From the NCBI GenBank assembly GCA_964343805.1, contig CAYFLR010000002.1, positions 1 through 64,000 on the forward strand: 64,000 bases of DNA, read 5' to 3'. Under the pieces are notes generated by a model. It was given only the letters and a program-made list of their open reading frames with translations, did not search any database and was not told the origin of the DNA. This stretch comes from CAYFLR01 sp964343805 (GTDB lineage: Bacteria > Bdellovibrionota_B > Oligoflexia > CAYFLR01). The stretch's first letter is position 1, and every line of letters begins with the position of its first letter. Shown here piece by piece: positions 42,652 through 52,017 of this stretch. The position numbers were made by a program, and so were the translations under genes.

Positions 42652-44061
42652 TTAATTACATATTTTGAGAACATTATTAAGTTCAGCTTTCAGTTGTCTT
42701 TTTTCAGCTTTCTTAGCAGCAAGAGCTGCAGGGATATTTTGGGCATCACCATCAATTGCAGCAAGGCGATCATTGATTCGTTGCATTTCGCTTTGAAGGT
42801 TGGCAAGTTCTTGTTTCGCTGTTTGAACTTGTCCTTTTTTCTCTCCAATCATTTGACTGGTGGCTTGCTTTTGCTGTCTTAAGCCTTGAATTTCACCTTT
42901 AAGAGCTTGGATCTTAGCTTGCTTATCAGGATCATTGCCTTGTTTTAAAGCCTGGATTTCTTGTCTTTTTGCTCTGATTTCAGCTTGAATAGTAGGAAGT
43001 TGTCCTTCTAAAGTCGTAATTTCTGAATTAAGAGATTGAATGTCAGCTTTTTTAGCTCTGATAGCTTGTCTTACTTGTGGCTTACGGTTTTGAAGATTCT
43101 GTTTTTCAGTTGCTAGGCTAGCTTGGCCATTATTTAAAGAATCAATCTCACTTTGAACGGCAGCAATTTGGTTGGTAAGATCTTGTTTTTGACTTCTTAA
43201 AGTTTGAAGTTGGCTGTTTAAGTTACTCATTTGAGAATTTAAACTATCAAGAGCTTGTTTCTTGCTAGCAAGATCAGCAGCTGCTGTTTGCTTAGAAGTT
43301 CTAAGTGTTTGAATCTGATTATTAAGAGTGCGAATGCTCTCTTGCAGTTCGGCGATTTTATATTGCAGATTGATCACTCTGTTTTGAGCGTTGATAAGAG
43401 CTTCTTGTTTTTGAGGTAATTCATTTTTTAACTCTTGTCTTTTGGCTCTTAAAGCTTGAATGTCACTTCGAGTGGCAGCTAAGTTGTTAACAGCTGTTTC
43501 TAAAGCCGCTTCATTCGATTTGATAGCCTGACGAAGTTCTCTTAGATTTTTACGAATGTTACGTAAACGATTTTGGAGACGATTTCTGGTGTTTTCCAAC
43601 TCTTGATACTCTTGTCTTGCAGTACCAATTTGGTTATCTAAATCGATCATACCCAGATTTAAATTGTAAATCTTAGAGTCATTTTGTTGCATGGTTCGTC
43701 GGTGCATTCCGATGGTATAGGCATGGGTATCATTTTCTTCTTCGAGGCGTGGAATTTCAGAAGTCATATAGTTAATATTGGCGTGGCTTTTATCAATAGT
43801 ATCGAGATTGTCAGAAAGAGTGCTTCTTTTATTAGCTAATTGGCTATCAATGCTTTGAGCATTTGATAACAAACGATCTGCTTTCGCTCTCTTGCTGTCT
43901 GAGATAGCCTTTTTGTCTTGGTAGATTTTGTAATACTTTTGATAGTTTACATAATCAGGAACGATGTTTGGATCATTTCCTAGTAGGGTGCTTTGTACAA
44001 ATACAAAAAGCATTAACCAGGTGGCTGTTTGCAAATACTTTCGGTAGTTTCGTTTCCCCAT
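42652..44061 (-). CDS. N-terminal part of giant secreted coiled-coil protein
   Basis: 469 codons as read. AGGGAGGA precedes the ATG. Signal peptide about 1-28 (LFVFVQSTLLGND). From about 45 to the end it is almost unbroken coiled coil, very rich in Gln, Leu, Lys and Ala, with repeated elements such as LNSQMSNLNSQLQTLRSQKQ. The last residues (NNVLKICN, stop) come from 42609-42651, an odd sequence next to the gap. CTTAATAATGTT occurs on both sides of the gap in the same frame, so the true protein most likely continues LNNVQSSL for about 1290 residues in total. Probably a long rod or surface filament. Confidence 0.75.
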   Translation of the reverse strand: MGKRNYRKYLQTATWLMLFVFVQSTLLGNDPNIVPDYVNYQKYYKIYQDKKAISDSKRAKADRLLSNAQSIDSQLANKRSTLSDNLDTIDKSHANINYMTSEIPRLEEENDTHAYTIGMHRRTMQQNDSKIYNLNLGMIDLDNQIGTARQEYQELENTRNRLQNRLRNIRKNLRELRQAIKSNEAALETAVNNLAATRSDIQALRAKRQELKNELPQKQEALINAQNRVINLQYKIAELQESIRTLNNQIQTLRTSKQTAAADLASKKQALDSLNSQMSNLNSQLQTLRSQKQDLTNQIAAVQSEIDSLNNGQASLATEKQNLQNRKPQVRQAIRAKKADIQSLNSEITTLEGQLPTIQAEIRAKRQEIQALKQGNDPDKQAKIQALKGEIQGLRQQKQATSQMIGEKKGQVQTAKQELANLQSEMQRINDRLAAIDGDAQNIPAALAAKKAEKRQLKAELNNVLKICN

Positions 44062-44126
44062 GTTTTCCTCCCTATGATGACTTTGAAGAATTGGGTCAAT
44101 ACTTCAAAAAGGATTGAGTGTTTCCA

Positions 44127-44151
44127 CCTGCAACTAAAAAATTAGTTCAGG
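44127..44151 (-). promoter_or_regulatory. Stem-loop in the 5' leader of the coiled-coil gene
   Basis: CCTG and AACTAA pair with TTAGTT and CAGG around an AAAA loop, with one bulged C, about 65-90 bases upstream of the ATG. TATAAT occurs on the minus strand at 44198-44193, giving a plausible -10. No clear -35. Confidence 0.35.
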
Positions 44152-44314
44152 TAGGGCTGGTATACATTATTTACCGAAAAATATCAAATTTAATTATATG
44201 GAATGATAAAAAAGAGCGTTAACATATTGTGAATCAGGGTATAGGTATCTGGAAGTTTTAATGTTTTAAGAATTTGGTAAAATACCAAATATAATTTGGA
44301 TTGAAAATTAAAAA

Positions 44315-44358
44315 AGGGTGGGAGTAAAAGCTTCGAAAGCCTACTCCCACCCTTATTA
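44315..44358 (-). terminator. Strong intrinsic terminator of the large lipoprotein gene
   Basis: GGGTGGGAGTA and TACTCCCACCC pair perfectly (11 bp) around a 15-base loop. On the minus strand the stem is followed by six T and AATTTT. Together with the leader described above, this accounts for the gene-free interval 44062-44378. Confidence 0.85.
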
Positions 44359-44382
44359 TATCAGTATATTAGTATATACTAC

Positions 44383-47133
44383 TCATCTGCTTTGATGAGC
44401 TTCAAGCGGACATNNNNNNNNNNCAGATTTACTACTTTCTTTGTCTTGTCCACGACAAGAGTCCAACCAAGCCTCAGTGTGCTGACCAGTTAAGATATCG
44501 GTGGTAGAATCAAACTCGGTGTTAGTAAGTCTTTGTACATTGCCCCAGAAGCAGCTTCCTTCATCTTGCAGTCGAGAATCTTCAATTATAAGATCATCTT
44601 CCTCTTCAGTTGTTTCTAATGCCATTTCTAAGGTCACATCACCCGCCATGACTCTTCTTACAGGGCTTCTTACGGTCACATTAAATACCACTTCTCCATC
44701 ATCATCAAGGTCTGGTCTGTGTCTTACACTGGCGTCAGGCAGACATTTGGAGTTTGCACGGATTTTCTTTAGCTTAGCTAAGAAATCAGAGTCAAAACGG
44801 AAAGCCTCTCTGGCTAACATTGCGGCAACTGCTTGCGTTACCCAGAAGAGTTTATCTATTGCAGGTGCATTNNNNNNNNNNGTTACTCCTTTAACCACAT
44901 CTTCTTTTAACCAGCTCATCCAAGGAGAGTAAGTGATGAGTTCATCAATTTTTGCAATAAGGGCGGTGTAATCAAGTCCTGCCTGAGCATTGGTGTAACT
45001 GGTGTTAGGAGTTTTATCCGCATTGATAGGAGCATTGCCATCGCCATTAGGATCTTTAAGAGCGGCACCTAAATCTTTGATGAGTTTTTGCTTTTTAGCA
45101 TCTCCCGCCGCATAACTAAAGAAGATATTGGTGTCTAAGTCAATCCAAGACTCATTGTTGCCAATGGCATCAATTTTCAACTGAACCTCAGCTGCGGTAC
45201 AGCGATCGAGTTTAGCTGCGCCGGTCTGAGTTAAGATATCGTTGAAGAAAGCGAGAATAGCTGCTTCTTTATCAGTCACTGTGGCTTTCCACTTCCAACG
45301 ATGATTGGTGGTATCCATCTCAATTTGACCAATGAAAGTATTAAAGGAGGCCACATCATTTTCAGCTAGGGGATAGAAGTCAATAGGCGTGCCATCACAG
45401 GCCATCACTTCGAGTTGGGTCTTCTGCTCGTTAATACGATCAATCACAAACTTACGGCCGGTTACACCGTCGCCATTTTCTGTCATGGGTATTGCTTCCG
45501 CCATGGAACCTGCAGCACCATAATAAAGGGCAATCCAATCTCCATGATCTTCTTCTTTATACCAGCTTTCAGAAACCATTTGGTCAGCCCATGCGATAGC
45601 AAGAACGGCAAGTGCTTCATCTTGAGAGGCATCATTTACATCGAGGGCATCCACATCGAGGGCGGAGTAAGCTTCTTTAATTTTTTCCCATTTCTTATTA
45701 TGGTGTCCACCTTGGTGGCGCTCTTCAGAGAGGATATGCAGGAATTCTTGCACCAGTTCAATACCTGCTCTGGCTTCTTCTTCTTGCCCTACTTCTCCAG
45801 CTATGAACATATCACAGTCAGCAATAAATCTCTTTTTCAGCTTCTCTTTTTTCTTGGTGGACTTAGCACTCATGTACTGACCACACCATTCCAAAAGATC
45901 TCCTTGGTCATCATCAGGGTCATTTAAGAATGTATTGGCTACACTAGATTTGGTGGTCCAGGTAACATCTGAACAGATCTTTCTTCCTTTTTTATTGGAG
46001 ACGGTTCCCGTTTTCCAACTGGTGATGAAATCTCCCACCAGACCGGTACATGGGGTGGTGGCATCGGAGTACACATCTTGCACATCTTCTCGGAGTTCAT
46101 CTTCTCCATCATCCTCTTTTACATGCTTGGCCATCTCTTTAGAGCTAAGTTCAAATCTCTTAATCGCTGCATCTGGAGCCCATCCATGTTTGATGATTTT
46201 GTCCAATAGGTCATTATAATCAAAAACCTCTTCAGTTGTTGAGAAGGTATTGGTCCCATCAGATATCTGGTATTTAATTGACCCATCTGCTTGAGTACAC
46301 TTGGCATAGTCGCTTTTTGATTTCCACATGGCAAAATGAGGTGGTACATACTCACTGGCTTCAGTAAAGCGAACATAAACTCTCTGTTTCATATGGTGCT
46401 TACAAGTGGTGTCCTCTTTGAATTCGCCAGCAAAGGCTTCTTCATCAATCACATCTTTTTTCTTAGCTTGGCAGCTATCGAGGTCATACTTACCACTCTT
46501 AACGCCGAGGTCTTTTAAAGCATCAGGAACAGGTACAGGACCAAGATCTTCAGCTTCTACTTCGGTACCACTGGTGTCTGTTTGGGAAAATTCAACGCTC
46601 GCTGATCCGGTGGTGGGGTCAAAGGTAATACTCATTGAGGCTGCAGAGGCATCACTGCCAATGGCCAGTTGATCACTGGTGATCATCCCTACAATAGAGA
46701 GATCTGTTTCATCAGTTCCACTGAGGATAAAGCAGCCAAAGCGTTTCTCTTTAAAACCATCACAGCTGAGGCTAAATCCGCCATTTTCATCACACTGGTC
46801 GATACAAGCTTTCACATCTGTAATATCAGTGGTCACACACTTTACCCAGTAGGCATCAAGTTCTTCACCTGCTACTAAGCTGGCAGAGGAGGAGGAAGAT
46901 GAGTTTACTAATCCTAGTGCTCCGGTAATGGCTACAATAGTAGATGCCGCGCTAGATCCGCTACTTGTACTTGTTCCGGTACTAGTGCTCGATGATGAGC
47001 TACTCGATTCTTCCGTATCCTCTGAATCAGTGCTATCATCAGATGCCGTGTTGGTACATCCAATCATAGTCATCATGAGTGTTAGTAGCAGTGCTAATGA
47101 CCACTCCCACCATTTGTGTTGATTGTTTCTCAT
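44383..47133 (-). CDS. Large Ser-rich lipoprotein of unknown function (two gaps)
   Basis: About 916 codons. The start is ATG 47133 with AGGAGGGA before it. Lipobox MTMIGC, then an acidic/Ser-rich linker of about 70 residues. The mature part has many Cys (CVTTDITDVKACIDQC, SLSCDGF, FGCFIL, CKHHMKQR), and the family is not recognised. Near residue 480 there is LHILSEERHQGGHHNKKW, which could bind metal. Gaps at 44872-44881 and 44414-44423 fall in its 3' part; past the last gap two frames are open (ending at 44383 or 44379), so the C-terminus is uncertain. It lies upstream of, and in the same direction as, the giant coiled-coil gene, but with its own terminator. Confidence 0.65.
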   Translation of the reverse strand: MRNNQHKWWEWSLALLLTLMMTMIGCTNTASDDSTDSEDTEESSSSSSSTSTGTSTSSGSSAASTIVAITGALGLVNSSSSSSASLVAGEELDAYWVKCVTTDITDVKACIDQCDENGGFSLSCDGFKEKRFGCFILSGTDETDLSIVGMITSDQLAIGSDASAASMSITFDPTTGSASVEFSQTDTSGTEVEAEDLGPVPVPDALKDLGVKSGKYDLDSCQAKKKDVIDEEAFAGEFKEDTTCKHHMKQRVYVRFTEASEYVPPHFAMWKSKSDYAKCTQADGSIKYQISDGTNTFSTTEEVFDYNDLLDKIIKHGWAPDAAIKRFELSSKEMAKHVKEDDGEDELREDVQDVYSDATTPCTGLVGDFITSWKTGTVSNKKGRKICSDVTWTTKSSVANTFLNDPDDDQGDLLEWCGQYMSAKSTKKKEKLKKRFIADCDMFIAGEVGQEEEARAGIELVQEFLHILSEERHQGGHHNKKWEKIKEAYSALDVDALDVNDASQDEALAVLAIAWADQMVSESWYKEEDHGDWIALYYGAAGSMAEAIPMTENGDGVTGRKFVIDRINEQKTQLEVMACDGTPIDFYPLAENDVASFNTFIGQIEMDTTNHRWKWKATVTDKEAAILAFFNDILTQTGAAKLDRCTAAEVQLKIDAIGNNESWIDLDTNIFFSYAAGDAKKQKLIKDLGAALKDPNGDGNAPINADKTPNTSYTNAQAGLDYTALIAKIDELITYSPWMSWLKEDVVKGVXXXXNAPAIDKLFWVTQAVAAMLAREAFRFDSDFLAKLKKIRANSKCLPDASVRHRPDLDDDGEVVFNVTVRSPVRRVMAGDVTLEMALETTEEEDDLIIEDSRLQDEGSCFWGNVQRLTNTEFDSTTDILTGQHTEAWLDSCRGQDKESSKSXXXXCPLEAHQSR

Positions 47134-47464
47134 AGTCCCTCCTATAAAAAAGATCAAAAGTTTCGGCTTTTTGCTATATGGGGATTATTTGCAAAACTTG
47201 TGCCGACTAAAAATAAATAGATTTTAGACCCAAATTATATCAAACAAATGATGAGGTTGCCTAGGGATAAAGAATTCTATTTAGAAAATTGAAATGAATA
47301 GTTGGCAATTAAGTGGGCAATTTACTCGTTCAGGTTTAATTGGTCTATGACAATAAAGTGGTCGCTAGATGGGAACAGGGTTTATAAAATGGACTGTATA
47401 AATCCAAAAAATTGTTGTATATCAAGGCTATTGGTCAAAATAACCCCAATTGGAGTTTGAAACT
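47134..47464. other. Gene-free divergent interval
   Basis: A 331-bp interval between the large lipoprotein gene (minus) and the nucleotidase gene (plus), expected to hold both promoters. I see no convincing -35/-10 pair, hairpin or short gene. Confidence 0.5.
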
Positions 47465-49402
47465 ATGAAGATTGTTTTCCTCACATTAGCACTTTTAGGG
47501 AGTGTTACTTTTTTACCACTTTTGGCAGCAAGTCAGGCGGTTATTAAACTAAAAATCTTAGCCACCTCAGATCTCCATTGTCATATTTTGAATTATGATT
47601 ACTACACCAATAATGAGGTTAAAAAATACGGTCTAAATAAATTGGCGACTCTTATTGGAGAAGAGAGAAAAAAGGTTTCCAATACATTACTTATAGATAA
47701 TGGAGATCTTCTCCAGGGCAATCCTTTGTGTGACTTTGTCGCCCTTCAATATAAAAAAGGGCGCTTAAAAGAGCATCCTATGATTAAGGTGATGGAATAT
47801 CTCAAATTTGATGTGGGCAATCTAGGGAACCATGAGTTTAATTATGGACTTCCTTTTATTAATGCCATGATTAAATCTTCTGCTTTTCCTTTTATCAATA
47901 GTAATGTTCAATATCCACCTACTGCACTTAAGAAGGCGGCAAAGTCTTATTTTAAGTCCCATGTGATGCTTAAAAGAAATTGGTTGGATAGTAATGGCGT
48001 GAAGCATCCCTTGAAAATTGCAGTCGTGGGGGTGGTTCCTCCTCAAATTATGAAATGGGATAAGGATAAACTCTGGGGAAAAGTTCATGCCATTTCTATG
48101 ATCAATAGTGTTATGTCTGAGGTGGCAAAAGTTCTGCAACTGGGTGCTGACTTGGTTTTAGTTGCGGCTCATTCAGGAACTGGGTTGGATTCAGCTGAAG
48201 TGGATGGCGAGGATGTGGGATTTCAAATTAGCCAGATGAAAGGAATTGATGCCATTATTTTAGGTCATACTCATGGACAGTTTCCCAATGATAAGGATAT
48301 AGCCAAATATAAATCTGTGGGGGAGGATGGGACTATAAATGGAGTCCCTGTAGTGATGCCTGGATCTTGGGGGAGCCACTTGGGAGTTATTGATTTGGAA
48401 CTACAGCGCAAATTGGGGCACTGGAAAGTCATTTCTAAAAAGGCCAGTTTAAGGGCGGCTGCTAATTCACCTGTGAAGAAGAGTCAAACCGATCAGATCG
48501 CTATTCAAACTCTAATCAAAGAAGAGCATAAAGGAGCTATTAAGTATTTAGATACCATTATTGGGCAGGCCCGAGGGGACATAAATAGCTTTATATCTAT
48601 GATTGTGGATCGAGAGGATACAGAATTAATTGCCGCTGCCCAAAGTTGGGAAGCAAAGCGCATGTTAAAAAATGGACCCTATCAAAAACTTCCCCTACTT
48701 TCCGCGGCCGCTCCTTTTAAAATGGGAGGTCGTGGAGGTTCTTCTTATTTTGTCTCCCTAAAAAAAGGACCCATTACTTTGCGTAATGTGGCGGATCTTT
48801 ACCTTTATCCCAACACTTTGCAACTGCTTAAGATAAATGGATCACAGGTCAAAGAGTGGCTGGAAATGTCGGCGATTCAATTTAATCAAATTGACCCTCA
48901 AAACGCGGGAGAACAGCAATTACTAATTAATGATTTTCGTTCCTATAACTTTGATATTCTAGAGGGAGTGAGTTATCAGATCGATTTAACCAAGCCTCCC
49001 AGATATGATCAAAAAGGAAATTTAATTAACCCTGAAGTTCATCGTATCACTGGTCTTCAATATAGTGGCCTGCCCATAGATCTAAAGCAAGAATTTGTGG
49101 TGGCGGCAAATAATTATCGGGCCAACGGGGGAGGCAGTTTTCCTGCTATAAACAGTGATAAAATAATCTTGCGGTCCCCTGATACGAATCGACAGGTGTT
49201 GACTAAATATATTCGGCACTTGGGAATTGTTAATCCTGTGCCAGATCGCAATTGGAAATTTAAAACTTTTGAGACTAAAGGAAAAGTGGTTTTTGCCACT
49301 TCTCCCAAGGCTTTGAAAGCCTTACAAAAGGATGCTCGCTTTTCTTTTTTGAGAATAGATGAAAAGGGTTTTGCCATTTTTGCTCTGAACTTGGAGAAAT
49401 AA
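47465..49402 (+). CDS. cpdB: CpdB/UshA-type 2',3'-cyclic-nucleotide phosphodiesterase / nucleotidase
   Basis: About 645 residues from ATG 47465, with TTGGAG before it. Signal peptide about 1-22 (ending LLAAS). Metallophosphatase motifs: LATSDLHCHILNYDYY, DNGDLLQGNP, NLGNHEFNYG, AAHSGTG, LGHTHGQFP. The C-terminal nucleotidase domain from about 345 includes NNYRANGGGSFP, typical of substrate binding. The tyrosine/DYY pattern after DLH favours the CpdB subfamily (2',3'-cyclic nucleotides and 3'-nucleotides) over UshA. Periplasmic salvage of RNA breakdown products, useful for scavenging from prey. One base separates its stop from the next start. Confidence 0.88.
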   Translation: MKIVFLTLALLGSVTFLPLLAASQAVIKLKILATSDLHCHILNYDYYTNNEVKKYGLNKLATLIGEERKKVSNTLLIDNGDLLQGNPLCDFVALQYKKGRLKEHPMIKVMEYLKFDVGNLGNHEFNYGLPFINAMIKSSAFPFINSNVQYPPTALKKAAKSYFKSHVMLKRNWLDSNGVKHPLKIAVVGVVPPQIMKWDKDKLWGKVHAISMINSVMSEVAKVLQLGADLVLVAAHSGTGLDSAEVDGEDVGFQISQMKGIDAIILGHTHGQFPNDKDIAKYKSVGEDGTINGVPVVMPGSWGSHLGVIDLELQRKLGHWKVISKKASLRAAANSPVKKSQTDQIAIQTLIKEEHKGAIKYLDTIIGQARGDINSFISMIVDREDTELIAAAQSWEAKRMLKNGPYQKLPLLSAAAPFKMGGRGGSSYFVSLKKGPITLRNVADLYLYPNTLQLLKINGSQVKEWLEMSAIQFNQIDPQNAGEQQLLINDFRSYNFDILEGVSYQIDLTKPPRYDQKGNLINPEVHRITGLQYSGLPIDLKQEFVVAANNYRANGGGSFPAINSDKIILRSPDTNRQVLTKYIRHLGIVNPVPDRNWKFKTFETKGKVVFATSPKALKALQKDARFSFLRIDEKGFAIFALNLEK

Positions 49403-49403
49403 A

Positions 49404-50339
49404 TTGTCCTCATTAGAAAAAAAACACCTATTAGAAGGTCTGACTTTATTAGATTTATCCTATCGCCTGCCAGGGCCTCTCGCCGGATCTCTCCTGGCAA
49501 GGCTTGGGGCGCGGGTGATTAAAATAGAAAATAAGAAAGCCCCTGATCCTTTTACTTACCCATTGCCTGGTACAAATGACAGTACTTTCGGTGAGTGGTA
49601 TAAAGAGATGAGTAGAGAGAAAGAGCTGGTTCAACTGGATTTTGAATCAGAAGCGGATCTGTCCACTTTACATGAATACGTTAATAAGGTCGATGGAGTC
49701 TTAATGGGGTGGCCTTCCTCATTACAAAAAGAACTCTCTTTGAGTCAGGCTAATTTAATTCAGCTTAATTCTCCCATAGCTGTTTTGGAAATAAAAGCTT
49801 CCAAAAATGGACCTTCTCATCTTCATGATTTGAATGTTTGGGCTCAGACTCAGCTTTTATCTCTTCATTTAAGAGGACGTGAGGATGACATTGTGGCTCC
49901 ACCCTTTTTACCCTTTGCGGGAGTCGCCTATGGTCAACAGCTGGCCCTGCAATTATTGGCTTTAATTAATCGATCTCAAAAACTTGCCCGTCCCCAGTGG
50001 ATGCCCTGTTATTTTCTAGAGAGTATAAGTGAAATCTTTAATCCTCTCTGGCCAACTTCCCATAGACAAAGTGGAGAAAATAGCTTTTTGCATAATGGGG
50101 CTTATCCTTGCTATACTATTTATCGAACCAAAGATGGAAAGTATATTGCTTTTGCAGCGATTGAAGAGAAGTTTTGGAATCGGGTAATGAAACTTTTTGA
50201 TCTTCCTTTAAGACCGGAAGATCGGTTTAGCAGAGATGCTGCCACTTTTGAAATTTTAGCTAAGAAATTTACTTCTCTTACAGCTGCTGAAATTGAGCAT
50301 GTACTGGCAAACGAAAGTTTTTGCCTCAGCATTTTATAG
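49404..50339 (+). CDS. Short CaiB/BaiF-type CoA-transferase III homologue
   Basis: 311 residues; TTG start with GGAG 8 bases before, one base after the previous stop. N-terminal block LEGLTLLDLSYRLPGPLAGSLLARLGARVIKIE is the family hallmark, with HDLNVWAQTQLL in the middle and FLHNGAYPCYTIYRTKDGKYIAFAA. Full-length members have about 360-400 residues, so the C-terminal third is short. The region of the catalytic Asp is altered and I cannot confirm it. Normally moves CoA between carboxylic acids; alpha-methylacyl-CoA racemases are also in this family. Co-transcribed with cpdB, which is an odd pairing. Confidence 0.75.
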   Translation: MSSLEKKHLLEGLTLLDLSYRLPGPLAGSLLARLGARVIKIENKKAPDPFTYPLPGTNDSTFGEWYKEMSREKELVQLDFESEADLSTLHEYVNKVDGVLMGWPSSLQKELSLSQANLIQLNSPIAVLEIKASKNGPSHLHDLNVWAQTQLLSLHLRGREDDIVAPPFLPFAGVAYGQQLALQLLALINRSQKLARPQWMPCYFLESISEIFNPLWPTSHRQSGENSFLHNGAYPCYTIYRTKDGKYIAFAAIEEKFWNRVMKLFDLPLRPEDRFSRDAATFEILAKKFTSLTAAEIEHVLANESFCLSIL

Positions 50340-50360
50340 AATTTTTTTAGGGGGAATGAA

Positions 50361-51161
50361 ATGAGATTTAAATTTTATGCACTGCTACTTTCTCTCTGTT
50401 TAATGGGCTGTGAAGCGGAATCCCCCAGCGGCGATAAACCAAAAGCCAATGGAAATAGCAACCCTGATAAAGTTACCCCCAGTACTGAAAATAAAAATAC
50501 CAATTCCACCGAAGGAGATTCTTCTGAAGAAGTGGTGGGGGAAATTGAAAAGGGTGCTGACCTTAGCAATGATGATGTTACTTCTCTCGCTGATGAATTA
50601 ATTTCTGCGGGAACTTTAAATATCGAAAATGAATTAGCCGATGCTTTTCCCACTGAATTTGCTATAAGCTCTCCTACTGTGATTGATGCAGAAGAAGTAG
50701 AGGTGAGTGGAGCCGGAACTCTCGATATTCCCTTCTCTCTTATAAAAGGGGCAGATGGGGGAAAACTAAAAGAGATTGAATACTCCCTAAGGCAGAAGAT
50801 TATCAGTAATGCCGTTAAATTATCTGGAAAAAATGCTGAGTCCTGTAAACCCCTTCTTCATTTTAAGAAACTGCCTGATCCCACATGTTATGGTCAAGAG
50901 GTGACTAGCGATCCGAGTGAGATCACTTCTTCCTCCGATTTAATTACTTTTCCGATGGGGATCGATCCTATTAATATTGAAGAGGATTCGGATGAAAATC
51001 TCCAGCGCATTTTAAAAGGGGATGCGGGCATTATAGCTGAAAAAGAAGGGGAAAATGCTTGCTTGGCGGCAGCTGTTGATAACTATGTAGGTCAAACTAC
51101 CGAAAAACGGTTAAGGAAGTATGGGATAATAAAGATATGCAAGTCAAACAGGCTCGTATAG
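50361..51161 (+). CDS. Lipoprotein, N-terminal piece of a frameshifted gene
   Basis: Signal peptide with lipobox LCLMGC, a Ser/Asn/Lys linker, then a domain without known family. After VGQTTEK the frame slips at AAAAA (51103-51107): with one A more the sequence reads TEKTVKEVWDNKD and joins the next piece. As given, the last dozen residues (RLRKYGIIKICKSNRLV) are out of frame. AGGGGG lies before the ATG. Confidence 0.7.
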   Translation: MRFKFYALLLSLCLMGCEAESPSGDKPKANGNSNPDKVTPSTENKNTNSTEGDSSEEVVGEIEKGADLSNDDVTSLADELISAGTLNIENELADAFPTEFAISSPTVIDAEEVEVSGAGTLDIPFSLIKGADGGKLKEIEYSLRQKIISNAVKLSGKNAESCKPLLHFKKLPDPTCYGQEVTSDPSEITSSSDLITFPMGIDPINIEEDSDENLQRILKGDAGIIAEKEGENACLAAAVDNYVGQTTEKRLRKYGIIKICKSNRLV

Positions 51162-51322
51162 AGCACATTGATCACGAGGGAGAAGAGACTATTTATCGTA
51201 CCCTCCTAAATCTTAATTATCAAGATATGTCAGATAAACAACAGAATATCCATATTGATCTGGTGAATAAAAAGGTTAAGGGAGCGAAAGATTTTAGTGG
51301 ACGAATCTTGATGGTGGAATAA
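51114..51322 (+). pseudogene. Middle piece of the same frameshifted lipoprotein gene
   Basis: VKEVWDNKDMQVKQARIEHID through DFSGRILMVE, then TAA at 51320. No independent SD. Adding one base near 51308 lets it read IFDGGIKANAEIRKK across the stop, and dropping one A from the A8 at 51342-51349 rejoins the third piece as RKKLRVGMTVNY. Confidence 0.6.
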
Positions 51323-51328
51323 AAGCAA

Positions 51329-52015
51329 ATGCCGAAATCAGAAAAAAAACTGCGAGTGGGAATGACGGTAAATTATAAAAAAGAGGGGAAAACTCTCAGT
51401 ATCTCTATACAAAAAGCAGAACTGGCAGCGGGGATTGCTATTAAAGGCTTTTTTACCCCCAAAGGAGCCATTGCTTTTGAAAAATTAAGCAAAGAGTATA
51501 AAGATAATAAGACTGTAACCCAAATAGTTTCAGCCAAATTTGATTTAAATACGGCAAATGGAACTGGAAATTTTGAGTACGGCTGGGCTCCTTTTCTCAG
51601 TGCTCTGGGAACACGAGTGTTTGTAGTCAATGTGTCTCAAAATGAAGAAGGATCCTTAGAAGGTTGTGGAATAGCCGGATATGCCGGACCTATAGCCCAG
51701 AAGCAAGGCTATGGTAAGGTCCAGGGATTTAGCTGTGCGTTCGGACAAAAGTATCAATCCAGTCCCTCCACCAATGCTCCTGCTCCCTATGCACAAAAAC
51801 AGTGCTTTACTCGCAGTAAAGATCAAAAGTTTTGGCAGTTAACTGAATCCAAAGTGAAATATGTGGTGAAGGCTGATTGTGGAAAAGAGGGTTTTCCTAA
51901 TAAGTTCGATCTTGAACCGGTGGAAGAAGGTACTGGTGTCCCAAAAGGTATTAAATTGCCCACCGCTAAAACTGAAGAGTTAGATGTGGAAGTGGATGAT
52001 AGTTATTCAAACTAG
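51329..52015 (+). CDS. C-terminal piece of the frameshifted lipoprotein gene
   Basis: 228 codons from an ATG without an SD, almost certainly not a true start. It contains TVNYKKEGKTLSISIQKAEL, a beta-rich region, three or four Cys (EGCGIAGYAG, FSCAFGQ, QCFTRSKD, DCGKEG) and an acidic end. The three pieces together would make one protein of about 550 residues. Function unknown. Convergent with the acyl-CoA synthetase gene 2 bp away. Confidence 0.6.
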   Translation: MPKSEKKLRVGMTVNYKKEGKTLSISIQKAELAAGIAIKGFFTPKGAIAFEKLSKEYKDNKTVTQIVSAKFDLNTANGTGNFEYGWAPFLSALGTRVFVVNVSQNEEGSLEGCGIAGYAGPIAQKQGYGKVQGFSCAFGQKYQSSPSTNAPAPYAQKQCFTRSKDQKFWQLTESKVKYVVKADCGKEGFPNKFDLEPVEEGTGVPKGIKLPTAKTEELDVEVDDSYSN

Positions 52016-52017
52016 TA

